Positions 6,897 to 15,265 of a DNA stretch of 64,000 nucleotides are shown in pieces. Positions within the stretch are counted from its first letter, which is position 1. Every line of letters begins with the position of its first letter. The notes under the pieces were generated by a model. It saw only the letters and a list, made by a program, of their open reading frames with translations, made no database searches and was not told the origin of the DNA. Position numbers and translations under genes: made by a program. This stretch comes from Streptomyces ardesiacus (lineage in GTDB: Bacteria > Actinomycetota > Actinomycetes > Streptomycetales > Streptomycetaceae). The DNA lies in NCBI RefSeq assembly GCF_003112575.1, contig NZ_BEWC01000006.1, forward strand, positions 186,001 through 250,000. Direction: 5' to 3'.

Positions 6897-8429
6897 CTAC
6901 GGGTGTTCCACCCCGTCCTCCAGACGCTGGCCCCGCAGCAGGAACCAGGCCGCCGCCGCGGCGGCCAGCAGGACCACGGCCCCGACGCCGGCCGCGAGGG
7001 CCAGGCCGTCGACGAAGGCCTGCCGGGCGGAGTCCAGGAGTGCCCCGGCGGCGGGGGCGGGCAGGTGCGCGGCGGCCTCCACCGCGCCGCCCAGTGACTC
7101 GTGGGCCGCGTCCGGGGTGCCCGCGGGCCCGGTGAAGTCGCGGTAGACGCCGGTCACGATGGACCCGAGCACCGCGATGCCGAGGGCGGCGCCGAGTTCG
7201 TACGCCGTCTCCGAGACCGCGGACGCGGCGCCCGCCTGTTCCCCGGGGACGCTGGAGAGGATCACGTCGGCGGTGACGGTGAACGCGAAGCCCGCGCCGA
7301 GGCCGACGACCAGCAGGGCCGTGCCGAGCAGCGGGTAGCCGGTGTGCTGGCCGACGACGGTCAGCGCGGCGAGGGCGAGGCCGACGGCGGCGAGCCCGCC
7401 GGAGACCACGGCACGGACGGAGAAGCGCCGCGCCGCGCGGCCCGCGATCAGGCCGGCCACCACCGCGCCGACGGCGGCGGGCAGTTCGGCCAGGCCCGCC
7501 TCGAAGGGCCGCCTGCCCTGGACCAGTTGCAGGTACTGGGAGAGGAAGAACACCAGCCCCGACAGGCCGAGGATGGTCAGCAGGTCGGCCAGGACCGCGC
7601 CGCTGAAGCCGCGGTTGCGGAACAGCCGCATGTCGAGCAGCGGCACCGGCATGGTCAACTGGCGGCGGACGAAGCCGTAGAGCGCGGCGGCGCCCAGCAG
7701 ACCCGCGGCCAGGGTGGCCCACGCGAACCCGTGGGCGGCGGTCTCCTTGACGGCGTACACGACACCGACCATGCCGACCAGGGACAGGGCGACGCTGGGC
7801 AGGTCCCAGGGGCCGGGGTCCGGGTTGCGGGACTCGGGCAGCAGCTTGACGCCGACGACGACCAGGACGGCCATCACGGGCAGGTTGATCAGGAAGACGG
7901 AGCCCCACCAGAAGTGCTCCAGCAGGAACCCTCCGACGACCGGGCCGACCGCGGCACCGGCGGAGGCCGCCGCGCCCCAGATGCCGACGGCGAGACTGCG
8001 TTCGCGCGGGTCGTGGAAGAGGTTGCGGATCAGGGCCAGGGTGGCGGGCATCAGGGTGGCGCCCGCGACGCCGAGCAGGGCCCGGGCGAGGATCAACACC
8101 TCGGGGGTGTGCGCGTAGGCGTTGAGGACGGATATCGCGCCGAACGCCGTGGCGCCGGCGAGCAGGAGGCGCTTGCGGCCGATGCGGTCGCCGAGGCTGC
8201 CCATGGAGACGAGCAGACCGGCGATGACGAAGGAGTAGACGTCGCCGATCCACAGCAACTGGGTGCCGGAGGGGGCGAGGTCCTCGCTGATGTAGGGGGT
8301 CGCGAGACCGAGGACGGTCGCGTCGACGGCCACCAGCAGCACGGCCAGCACCAGGACGGACAGCGCCAGCCAGCGGCCCGGTCGCCTCACCGCCTCGGTC
8401 GGGCGGGCCGGCTGCAGGGTGCGGTTCAT
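6897..8429 (-). CDS. MFS drug exporter, DHA2 (EmrB/QacA) family, 14-TM type
   Basis: A 510-residue major facilitator of the 14-helix DHA2 class, expected to export cationic or lipophilic drugs using proton motive force. Motif A is visible as GDRIGRKRLLLAGATAF between helices 2 and 3, motif B near LILARALLGVAGATLMPA, and the antiporter motif C as AAASAGAAVGPVVGGFLL. An acidic residue lies in helix 1 (VAVDATVLGLA), typical of multidrug members. The start ATG at 8429 overlaps the stop of the upstream tetR-type gene by 4 nt (ATGA) with GGAGAGAGG ahead of it. It is co-transcribed with its probable repressor; the ligand is unknown. Confidence 0.93.
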   Translation of the reverse strand: MNRTLQPARPTEAVRRPGRWLALSVLVLAVLLVAVDATVLGLATPYISEDLAPSGTQLLWIGDVYSFVIAGLLVSMGSLGDRIGRKRLLLAGATAFGAISVLNAYAHTPEVLILARALLGVAGATLMPATLALIRNLFHDPRERSLAVGIWGAAASAGAAVGPVVGGFLLEHFWWGSVFLINLPVMAVLVVVGVKLLPESRNPDPGPWDLPSVALSLVGMVGVVYAVKETAAHGFAWATLAAGLLGAAALYGFVRRQLTMPVPLLDMRLFRNRGFSGAVLADLLTILGLSGLVFFLSQYLQLVQGRRPFEAGLAELPAAVGAVVAGLIAGRAARRFSVRAVVSGGLAAVGLALAALTVVGQHTGYPLLGTALLVVGLGAGFAFTVTADVILSSVPGEQAGAASAVSETAYELGAALGIAVLGSIVTGVYRDFTGPAGTPDAAHESLGGAVEAAAHLPAPAAGALLDSARQAFVDGLALAAGVGAVVLLAAAAAAWFLLRGQRLEDGVEHP

Positions 8430-8977
8430 GGTTCCTCTCTCCGGAGCGCGCCGCCGAGCAGCAGCTCGGCGATCATGTGGGTGAAGTCGTTGCGGGCCAC
8501 ACGGCCCTCGGCCACGGCCCAGGCACCGGAGGCCAGCAGGCCGTACAGCGCCTCGGTGAGCCAGGCGGGCGTGAGGTCGATGCGGAACTCGCCGCTCTCC
8601 TGCCCCCTGCGGAACAGCTCGGTGAACGCGGCGTCGATGCGGGCCCAGCCCTCGTTCTGCTCCTCGCCCTCGAAGAGCTGGTTCTCGGTGTAGAGGAAGG
8701 CGAGCAGGGCGGCGGAGGGTTCCATCGCGCGGACCAGCCGGCGCACCGCTTCGGCCGCCGGCCCCTCGTCGGTGCGGGCCTCCTCGAGGGCGGCCTCGCA
8801 CTCGGCGATGCCGAGCGACTCCAGCGCCCGCACGAGGGCGTCGCGCCCGGCGAAGTGCCGGTGCAGCGTGGCCCGGCTGATCCCGGCGGCCCGGGCGACC
8901 TCGTCCATGGTCGCGGTGGCTTTGCGGGTCAGCAGGGCCGCGGCGCTGCGCAGTACCTGTTCTCGATCGACGGCCAT
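8426..8977 (-). CDS. TetR family transcriptional repressor
   Basis: A 183-residue regulator. The N-terminal helix-turn-helix is clear: AVDREQVLRSAAALLTRKA, then TMDEVARAAGISRATLHRHF (near residues 25-45). The C-terminal all-helical part is the presumed ligand and dimer domain. The start ATG at 8977 lies directly downstream of a repeated ATGAGACA element and a palindrome (8996-9015). It is translationally coupled to the MFS exporter (ATGA overlap). The arrangement is the standard one in which the repressor controls itself and the efflux pump and is released by a pump substrate. Confidence 0.93.
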   Translation of the reverse strand: MAVDREQVLRSAAALLTRKATATMDEVARAAGISRATLHRHFAGRDALVRALESLGIAECEAALEEARTDEGPAAEAVRRLVRAMEPSAALLAFLYTENQLFEGEEQNEGWARIDAAFTELFRRGQESGEFRIDLTPAWLTEALYGLLASGAWAVAEGRVARNDFTHMIAELLLGGALRREEP

Positions 8978-9015
8978 GAGACAACGGTAACCCACATGAG
9001 ACAGTCTTGTCTCAT
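8976..9015. promoter_or_regulatory. TetR operator: perfect palindrome plus a third half-site
   Basis: ATGAGACA-GTCT-TGTCTCAT (8996-9015) is a perfect inverted repeat with a 4-nt spacer. The same ATGAGACA octamer occurs once more at 8976-8983, exactly 20 bp (two helical turns) away and overlapping the start codon of the tetR-type gene. Three identical half-sites covering the start and upstream region point to autorepression of the regulator-exporter operon. Confidence 0.8.
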
Positions 9016-9079
9016 TCAGGGCATGCGTGACTCACCGTTCAGGGGTGGTCACGGATGCGGGGCGAAGGGAGGGGGCGGC

Positions 9080-10051
9080 TCAGTGCCAGGGCAGTTGTCC
9101 GCGCCGCTCCCAGTAGGCCTCCGGGGCCTCGACGAGGGTGCCGAGACGGGCCACCTGGTCGTCGTCGAGGTCGACGACGGCGGCGTGCAGATTGGAGCCG
9201 AGCTGACTCACGGTCGCGGCCCCGGAGAGCACGACACCGGCCCAGGGCTGGCGCAGGACCAGGGCGAGGGCGACCGCGTCGCAGCCCAGCGCCGTCTCCT
9301 CCGCGACGGCCCTGAGGACGTCGGGCGCGTGCCGGTCGGCGAGGCGGCCGTTGGCCATGCCCTCCTTGACGATCACGGTGAGCCCGGCCTCGTGCGCCTC
9401 GGCCAGCGCGGGTCCGGCGGAGGTCTCCAGCGCGTTGTACGTCGACTGGACGGTACGGAAGAGGGGCTCGCCGTCGACGGTCACGGCGAGCGCGGCGCGG
9501 ATGGCGTCGGCCTGGGCGGGGCCGCTGGTGGAGAAGCCGATGGTGCGGCCCTGTGCGGCGGCCTCGGCGAGCCTGGCGTGCAGTTCCTTGTCGCCGAGGG
9601 CCGGGCTGTCCGGGGTGAGCGAGTGGATCTGGTACAGGTCGAGCCGGTCGCCGAGCAGGGCGTCGGTCTCGGCGCGCTGGCGGTCGTAGGTGGCGACGCC
9701 GTGGTCCTTGACCTCGTGCTTCTCCGCGTCGGTGGACCAGTCGGCGGTGTAGGTGTAGCCCCACTTGCTGCCGACGACCACGTCGTCGACGTCGGACCGC
9801 TCCCGGAGCCAGTCGGCGAGGAACTCCTCGGAGCGCCCGTAGGAGCGGGCCGCGTCGAAGTAGCGCACGCCCTGGGCGTAGGCGGCGTCAAGGAGGTCGT
9901 GGGTCCGTTCGCGCAGCGCCTCGACGGTGCGGTCTTCTCCGAGGTCGCGGTCGCGGCCGAGGTTGATGTAGCCGGGGCGGCCGACGGCGGCGAGACCCAG
10001 TCCGATGTGGCAGGTGGGGGTGGTCGCCGCGGCCAGGCGGGCGAAGGGCAT
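9080..10051 (-). CDS. Aldo/keto reductase family oxidoreductase
   Basis: A 323-residue (alpha/beta)8 NADPH-dependent reductase. The catalytic tetrad is recognisable: Asp in RYFDAARSYGRSEEFLADWL, Tyr in the same block (SYG), Lys in VVGSKWGYTY and His in YQIHSLTPDSP. The C-terminal part that binds the cofactor phosphate is present (VVLSGAATVSQLGSNLHAA). The start at 10051 (MPFARLAAAT) has GGAG 7 nt upstream; further upstream codons are not conserved-looking. Its substrate is unknown. It lies between argH and the tetR operon on the same strand, about 100 nt after argH, with no terminator seen in between. Confidence 0.9.
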   Translation of the reverse strand: MPFARLAAATTPTCHIGLGLAAVGRPGYINLGRDRDLGEDRTVEALRERTHDLLDAAYAQGVRYFDAARSYGRSEEFLADWLRERSDVDDVVVGSKWGYTYTADWSTDAEKHEVKDHGVATYDRQRAETDALLGDRLDLYQIHSLTPDSPALGDKELHARLAEAAAQGRTIGFSTSGPAQADAIRAALAVTVDGEPLFRTVQSTYNALETSAGPALAEAHEAGLTVIVKEGMANGRLADRHAPDVLRAVAEETALGCDAVALALVLRQPWAGVVLSGAATVSQLGSNLHAAVVDLDDDQVARLGTLVEAPEAYWERRGQLPWH

Positions 10052-10153
10052 CGCGGGCTCCGTTCGGTCGGCTGCTGAAGCGGTCGGGCTGCTGAGCTGT
10101 TGACCAACGTAACCGCGATGCCCTCCGGGCACACCGGCTGCCACGGCTTGCCG

Positions 10154-11581
10154 CTACTTCTTGGCGTCCGCCCACGCGTGCTGGGCCGCCACGTCCGCCT
10201 TCACCTCGGCGAGCTGGACGGCGACCGCGCCGGGCGCCGTACCGCCGCGGCCGCTGCGGGAGGCGAGGGCGCCGGGGACGTTGAGGACGGTGCGCACCTC
10301 GGGGGTGAGGTGCGCCGAGATCTTGGCGAACTGCTCGTCGGTCAGCTCGTCCAGCTCCTTGCCGTCGGCCTCGGCGACCTTGACGCACTCGCCGGCCACC
10401 TCGTGCGCGACGCGGAACGGCACGCCCTGCTTGACCAGCCACTCGGCGATGTCGGTGGCGAGCGAGAACCCGGCCGGGGCCAGCTCCTCCATCCGCTCGC
10501 GGTGCACGGTGAGGGTGGCCATCATGCCGGTGAAGGCGGGCAACAGGACCTCCAGCTGGTCGATGGAGTCGAAGACCGGCTCCTTGTCCTCCTGGAGGTC
10601 GCGGTTGTACGCGAGCGGGAGGGCCTTGAGGGTGGCCATCAGGCCGGTCAGGTTGCCGATGAGCCGCCCGGACTTGCCCCGGGCCAGCTCGGCGATGTCG
10701 GGGTTCTTCTTCTGCGGCATGATCGACGAGCCGGTGGAGAAGGCGTCGTGGAGGGTGACGAAGGAGAACTCCTTCGTGTTCCAGATGATGATCTCCTCGG
10801 CGATCCGGGAGACGTTGACGCCGATCATCGCGGTGATGAAGGCGAACTCGGCGACGAAGTCGCGCGAGGCCGTGCCGTCGATGGAGTTGCCGGCGCTGCC
10901 GTGTTCGAAGCCGAGGTCGCGGGCGACGGCCTCCGGGTCCAGGCCGAGGCTGCTGCCGGCGAGGGCGCCCGAGCCGTAGGGGGAGACGGCCGTGCGCTCG
11001 TCCCACTGGCGCAGCCGCTCCGCGTCCCGGCCGAGCGCCTGGGCGTGGGCGAGGACGTGGTGGGCGAAGAGCACCGGCTGGGCGTGCTGGAGGTGGGTGC
11101 GGCCGGGCATGGCCACGTCCGGGTGCGCCTCGGCGAGGCCGATCAGCGCGTCCTGGAGGTCGGCGATCAGCGAGCCGACGGTCCGGGCGTGGTCGCGCAG
11201 GTACATCCGGAAGAGGGTCGCCACCTGGTCGTTGCGGGAGCGCCCGGCGCGCAGCTTGCCGCCGAGGTCGGGGCCGAGCCGCTCCAGCAGCCCCCGCTCC
11301 AGGGCGGTGTGGACGTCCTCGTCGGCGATGGTGCCGGTGAAGGAGCCGTCGGCGACGTCCGCCTCCAGCTGGTCCAGCCCGGCGGTCATCCGGTTCAGCT
11401 CGTCCTCGGTGAGCAGCCCCGCCGCGTGCAGCACGCGCGCGTGGGCGCGGGAACCGGCGATGTCGTAGGGCGCGAGCCGCCAGTCGAAGTGGACGGACGC
11501 GGACAGCTTCGCCAGGGCCTCGGCGGGACCGTCGGCGAAACGGCCGCCCCAGAGCCGGACGTCACCGCTGTTGCTGCTCAC
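10154..11581 (-). CDS. argH: Argininosuccinate lyase
   Basis: The last step of arginine biosynthesis: argininosuccinate to arginine and fumarate, in the cytoplasm. The 475-residue protein shows the fumarase/aspartase superfamily signature GSSIMPQKKNPD (near residue 280), the HTHLQ-type motif as RTHLQHAQPV and the N-terminal LWGGRFADGP block. The start is GTG at 11581 with GAGGAG 8 nt upstream. A perfect ARG-box palindrome lies about 30 nt upstream, so ArgR control is expected. It is separate from the argCJBDR cluster 4.5 kb away; argG is not in the window. Confidence 0.97.
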   Translation of the reverse strand: MSSNSGDVRLWGGRFADGPAEALAKLSASVHFDWRLAPYDIAGSRAHARVLHAAGLLTEDELNRMTAGLDQLEADVADGSFTGTIADEDVHTALERGLLERLGPDLGGKLRAGRSRNDQVATLFRMYLRDHARTVGSLIADLQDALIGLAEAHPDVAMPGRTHLQHAQPVLFAHHVLAHAQALGRDAERLRQWDERTAVSPYGSGALAGSSLGLDPEAVARDLGFEHGSAGNSIDGTASRDFVAEFAFITAMIGVNVSRIAEEIIIWNTKEFSFVTLHDAFSTGSSIMPQKKNPDIAELARGKSGRLIGNLTGLMATLKALPLAYNRDLQEDKEPVFDSIDQLEVLLPAFTGMMATLTVHRERMEELAPAGFSLATDIAEWLVKQGVPFRVAHEVAGECVKVAEADGKELDELTDEQFAKISAHLTPEVRTVLNVPGALASRSGRGGTAPGAVAVQLAEVKADVAAQHAWADAKK

Positions 11582-11611
11582 TTGGGTCGCTCCTCAACCG
11601 TACGATCACTG

Positions 11612-11640
11612 TTCTGCATGAGTATGCAGAACTCTGCATG
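11612..11640. promoter_or_regulatory. ARG box upstream of argH
   Basis: TTCTGCATGAGTATGCAGAA (11612-11631) is a perfect 20-bp palindrome with 8-bp arms, followed by another half-site CTCTGCATG (to 11640). The TGCAT core matches Streptomyces ARG boxes bound by ArgR, which is encoded in this window. It lies 31-59 nt before the argH start. Confidence 0.82.
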
Positions 11641-11701
11641 ATTCGTCAATCTTGCGGTGGGCGGCGCCCGTCGCGGCGCCCACCCCCCATAATCGTTAGA
11701 C

Positions 11702-12289
11702 ATGGGAAAGACTTATGAGCGCATAGACGGCAGACTCCGCACCTTCATAGAGGCCCAGCCCCTCTTCTTCACCGCCACCGCTCCGCTGGCCGGCGACGGC
11801 ACGGTCAACCTCTCCCCCAAGGGCCTCACGGGCAGCTTCGCGGTGCTCGACGAACTGACCGTGGCCTACCTCGACTTCGCGGGCTCCAACGCGGAGACCA
11901 TCGCCCACCTGCGGGAGAACGGGCGCATCACCCTGATGTGGTGCGCCTTCCAGGGCCCGCCGAACATCGTGCGGGTGCACGGCCGCGGCGAGCCCGTCTT
12001 CCGCGACGACCCCCGCTTCCCCGAACTGCTCACCCACTTCCCGGACATCGACCCCGCCGCGCACGGGCTGCGCGCGGTCGTCGTCGTGCGCGCCGAACTC
12101 ATCCGCGACACCTGCGGCTACGCCGTCCCCTTCATGGCGTACGAGAGCGACCGGGACCTGCACGGCAGGCGGTTCGCCCGTGAGGACGACGCCTCGCTGA
12201 ACGCGTACTTCACCAAGAAGGAGCACATCGCCCACAGCATCGACGGTCTTCCCGGGCTGCCGCTCCCGCTGCCTCCCTCTACCGTCTGA
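11702..12289 (+). CDS. Pyridoxamine 5'-phosphate oxidase-like flavin-binding protein
   Basis: A 195-residue single-domain protein of the split-barrel FMN-binding superfamily. Recognisable features are the N-terminal QPLFFTATAPLAGDGTVNLSPKG strand pair and the YLDFAGSNAETIAHLRENGRITLMW block that contacts flavin phosphate in this family. It could be an FMN- or F420-dependent oxidoreductase; the substrate is unknown. The ATG at 11702 lies 12 nt after ATAATC, so the transcript may be leaderless. It is divergent from argH and followed 3 nt later by a secreted transpeptidase-like gene. Confidence 0.82.
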   Translation: MGKTYERIDGRLRTFIEAQPLFFTATAPLAGDGTVNLSPKGLTGSFAVLDELTVAYLDFAGSNAETIAHLRENGRITLMWCAFQGPPNIVRVHGRGEPVFRDDPRFPELLTHFPDIDPAAHGLRAVVVVRAELIRDTCGYAVPFMAYESDRDLHGRRFAREDDASLNAYFTKKEHIAHSIDGLPGLPLPLPPSTV

Positions 12290-12292
12290 GCC

Positions 12293-13012
12293 ATGCGCCC
12301 CGGTGTCCCCGTCGCCGTCCTCGTCTCCGCCTCCCTCCTCACGCTCGGCGCCGCCCCCGCCGGCGGCGACGCCTCCCCGCCGTTGCCGGCCCGGATGGCG
12401 GACACCGGCGGCGGCACCCAGCTGATCACCGCGGTCGCGGAGGGCACCGGCTCGACCACGGGCACCGTCACCTGGTGGGACCGCAGGGGCGGCAGCGACG
12501 GTCCCTGGGTGGCGGCCGGTTCCGCCCCCGCCCGCTTCGGCTCCGGCGGTCTCGCCGCAGGGGCCGGCCGCGTCCAGGGCACGAACACCACGCCGACGGG
12601 GCTGTACGGCCTGCCGTACGCCTTCGGCACCGAGGCGCCGCCGCGCGGGACGGCGTACCGGTACCGTCCGGTGCGCGAGAACTCCTGGTGGTGCCAGGAC
12701 AACGCCTCCCGCTCCTACAACCGCTGGACCGAACCCCGCCCCGCCGACTGCCGGGCCGCCGAGGCCGAGCACCTGATCACCTACCGGACGCAGTACGCGC
12801 ACGCCCTCGTCGTCGGCTTCAACTACGACCGCCCGGTGCGCGGCCGGGGCGCGGGCATCTTCCTGCACGTCGACGGGCGCGGGGCGACGGCGGGCTGCGT
12901 GTCGGTGCCGAAGGAGGCGATGCGGCGGATCCTGCGGTGGGCCGAGCCGGGGGAACGGCCGCACATCGCGATCGGGACCCCGGGCGGGGCGACGGCGATC
13001 ACCCGGTACTGA
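12293..13012 (+). CDS. Secreted L,D-transpeptidase (YkuD-fold) family protein
   Basis: A 239-residue exported protein with an Ala/Leu-rich N-terminal signal peptide (VAVLVSASLLTLGAAPAGG). The C-terminal catalytic motif of YkuD L,D-transpeptidases is seen as IFLHVDGRGATAGCVSVP: His, then Gly and the nucleophilic Cys near residue 202, spaced as in the HX(14-17)[ST]HGC family, although the residue before Gly-Cys is Ala rather than His. Such enzymes cross-link or modify peptidoglycan outside the cell. The region between signal and catalytic domain contains a WCQDNASRSYNRW segment with possible disulfide cysteines. It begins 3 nt after the flavin-protein gene, so the two are probably co-transcribed. 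Confidence 0.78.
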   Translation: MRPGVPVAVLVSASLLTLGAAPAGGDASPPLPARMADTGGGTQLITAVAEGTGSTTGTVTWWDRRGGSDGPWVAAGSAPARFGSGGLAAGAGRVQGTNTTPTGLYGLPYAFGTEAPPRGTAYRYRPVRENSWWCQDNASRSYNRWTEPRPADCRAAEAEHLITYRTQYAHALVVGFNYDRPVRGRGAGIFLHVDGRGATAGCVSVPKEAMRRILRWAEPGERPHIAIGTPGGATAITRY

Positions 13013-13099
13013 ACCCGGACGGCGGAACCGGCGCGGGCTGAACGCTCGCCGGACGCGGCGCGTATCTGTGGGCCAAGGGCCGAGTCCCACGGAGGAACC

Positions 13100-14482
13100 G
13101 TGACCACCACGCTCGCCGGCGGCCGTGCCGCCCGCCGCCAGACCATGCGGCGCATCCGTCCGCGCCGCTCCCCCGCCGTCCCCCTGCTGCTCGCCGTGTG
13201 GGCGGGTGCGGCGGGCGTGTTGTGGCTGTGGTGGCGCAACACGCCCGCCATCTCCGACGACGCCGGCAGGATCCTCGGCACGGGCCGGATCACCGGCCTG
13301 CTCGCCGGGTACCTGATGGCGCTCGTGGTGCTGCAGATGGCCCGGGTGCCGGCGCTGGAACGGCGAGTCGGCTCGGACCGGGTCGCCCGCTGGCACGCCG
13401 TGACCGGCCGCTACACCCTCTGCCTGGTCCTCGCCCACGTCGTGCTGACCATGTGGGGCTACGCGGCCCAGGCGGGCAGGGGCCCCGGCGACGTCGTCGC
13501 CCAGACAGTGGACTCCGTGAACCGGCTGCCGGACATGGGCAAGGCGGCCGTCGGCACCGCCCTGCTGGTCGTCATCGGGCTGCTGTCCGCCGGCCCCGTC
13601 CGCCGCCGCCTCCCGTACGACGCCTGGTACCACGTGCACCTGCTCACCTACGCGGCGGTGTTCCTGACCTTCTGGCACCAGTTGACCACCGGCAACGACT
13701 TCGCCGTCGAGCCGCTCGCCGGGACCCTCTGGTACGCCCTGTACGGCTCCGTGACCGCCCTGGTGCTCTGGTACCGGGTGCTGACCCCCCTGCGCCTCAA
13801 CCTGCGGCACCGGATGCGGGTGGAGGCGGTGATCGAGGAGACGCCCGGCATCGTGTCGGTGCTGATCGGCGGGCGCCGGCTGCACCGGATGGGCGCGGAG
13901 GCCGGGCAGTTCTTCCGCTGGCGGTTCCTCGCGCCCGGGATGCGGTTCAGCTCCCACCCGTACTCGCTGTCGGCGGCGCCGCGCCCGGATCTGCTCCGGA
14001 TCACCGTGAAGGCGATCGGCGACCACAGCGCCCGGCTGCGCGAGCTGCGGCCCGGGACCCGGGTGTGGGCGGAGGGCCCGTACGGCGCCCTGACCGCCCA
14101 GCGCCGCAGCCGCGGCAAGGTGCTGCTGGTGGCGGGCGGGGTGGGGATCACCCCGATGCGGGCGCTGTTCGAGACGCTGCCCGGCGCCTCCGGCGACATC
14201 ACGCTGCTCTACCGGGCCAACAGCACCCAGGACCTGGCGCTCTGGGACGAACTGGCCGGGATCGCCGACGAGCGCGGCGCCCGGCTGATGTACGCGGTCA
14301 ACAGCCCGGACGGGAAGCGCCCGGACATCTCGGCCGAGACCCTGGCCCGCAAGATCCCGGACGTCGAGCGCCACGACGTCTTCCTGTGCGGGCCCCCCGG
14401 CTTCGCCCAGTCGGTGTACGAGGCACTGCGCGGCGCGGGGGTCCCCGCTCGCCGTATCCACCACGAGTCGTTCGCGATGTGA
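13100..14482 (+). CDS. Ferric-reductase-like transmembrane NAD(P)H oxidoreductase
   Basis: A 460-residue fusion of a ferric-reductase-type membrane domain (about residues 25-220, six helices) with a cytoplasmic ferredoxin-reductase-like domain. Haem-ligand histidines are visible in two helices (RWHAVTGRYTLCLVLAHVV and YHVHLLTYAAVFLTFWHQL). The flavin domain has HPYSLSAAP, and the nucleotide domain has LLVAGGVGITPMRALFE and FLCGPPGF. It should pass electrons from cytosolic NAD(P)H through FAD and haem to the outer face of the membrane. The GTG start has GGAGGAACC just upstream. Directly downstream are a two-domain FMN-binding protein and ApbE, giving a plausible exported-electron chain. Confidence 0.88.
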   Translation: MTTTLAGGRAARRQTMRRIRPRRSPAVPLLLAVWAGAAGVLWLWWRNTPAISDDAGRILGTGRITGLLAGYLMALVVLQMARVPALERRVGSDRVARWHAVTGRYTLCLVLAHVVLTMWGYAAQAGRGPGDVVAQTVDSVNRLPDMGKAAVGTALLVVIGLLSAGPVRRRLPYDAWYHVHLLTYAAVFLTFWHQLTTGNDFAVEPLAGTLWYALYGSVTALVLWYRVLTPLRLNLRHRMRVEAVIEETPGIVSVLIGGRRLHRMGAEAGQFFRWRFLAPGMRFSSHPYSLSAAPRPDLLRITVKAIGDHSARLRELRPGTRVWAEGPYGALTAQRRSRGKVLLVAGGVGITPMRALFETLPGASGDITLLYRANSTQDLALWDELAGIADERGARLMYAVNSPDGKRPDISAETLARKIPDVERHDVFLCGPPGFAQSVYEALRGAGVPARRIHHESFAM

Positions 14483-14509
14483 GCGACGGACATCGGGAGT
14501 CCAGGACAG

Positions 14510-15265
14510 ATGAGGAAAAGCCACCCCGTTCGGCGTGCCGTGCTCGCCGGGGCCGCCACGGTGTCCGGAATCGTGCTGCTGCTGTCGCTGAAACCGGCGT
14601 CCGGCCCGGGCTCCGCCCCGGCGGCGGGGGGTGCGGCCCCGCCGGTGGCCGCGCAGTCGCCGCAGGGCGGCCGGGACGCCGGGGCGAGCACGGTCACGGG
14701 AGACGCCGTGCGGACCCAGTACGGGCCCGTGCAGGTCCGCCTCACGGTGAGCGGCGGGAGGATCACCGGCGCCGAGGCCGTGCAGGCGCCCAAGGGCGGG
14801 CAGAGCGACCGGGTCACCGCGGACGCGGTGCCCAAGCTGAACCGGGCGGCCGTCGCGGCCGGCAGCGCGGACATCGACGCGGTCTCCGGCGCCACCTACA
14901 CCAGCGCCGGGTACAGACAGTCCCTCCAGTCCGCCCTGGACAAGGCGGCGGCCCCGGCCGGGTCCGGGTCCGAGTCCGGGCCTGGGCGCGGCACGCAGGT
15001 GCTCACCGGTGACGCCGTGCGGACCCAGTACGGGCCCGTGCAGGTCCGGGTGACCGTGAGCGGCGGGAGGATCACCGGGGTCGAGGCCCTCCAGACGCCC
15101 AAGGGCGGCCGGAGCGACCGGATCACCGGGGAGGCCGTGCCGAAGCTGGAGCGGGCGGCCGTCGCCGCGGGCAGCGCCGACATCGACGCGGTCTCCGGCG
15201 CCACCTACACCAGCGCCGGGTACAGACAGTCCCTCCAGTCGGCGCTGGACCGGGCCGGTGGCTGA
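14510..15265 (+). CDS. Membrane-anchored/exported protein with two tandem FMN-binding domains
   Basis: A 251-residue protein: an N-terminal signal or anchor (RRAVLAGAATVSGIVLLLSL), a Pro/Ala/Gly linker, then two FMN_bind domains (about residues 63-145 and 166-248) joined by a short linker. Each ends with DAVSGATYTS, the motif in which ApbE attaches FMN covalently to the threonine after GA. The two domains are about 88 percent identical by my count (roughly 10 differences over 83 residues), and their DNA is nearly identical, so they arose by recent duplication. It lies between a ferric-reductase-like protein and apbE, whose start overlaps its stop by 8 nt. The likely role is an extracytosolic flavin electron carrier. 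Confidence 0.88.
   Translation: MRKSHPVRRAVLAGAATVSGIVLLLSLKPASGPGSAPAAGGAAPPVAAQSPQGGRDAGASTVTGDAVRTQYGPVQVRLTVSGGRITGAEAVQAPKGGQSDRVTADAVPKLNRAAVAAGSADIDAVSGATYTSAGYRQSLQSALDKAAAPAGSGSESGPGRGTQVLTGDAVRTQYGPVQVRVTVSGGRITGVEALQTPKGGRSDRITGEAVPKLERAAVAAGSADIDAVSGATYTSAGYRQSLQSALDRAGG
14702..15250 (+). repeat. Intragenic direct duplication of the FMN-binding domain
   Basis: Copy 1 runs about 14702-14941 and copy 2 about 15011-15250, offset by 309 bp (103 codons). Blocks of more than 30 identical bases occur at both ends, for example the stretch around 14702-14737/15011-15046 and the one covering the flavinylation motif (14867-14931/15176-15240). Identity holds at silent positions, so duplication is recent or maintained by gene conversion. 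Confidence 0.9.
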
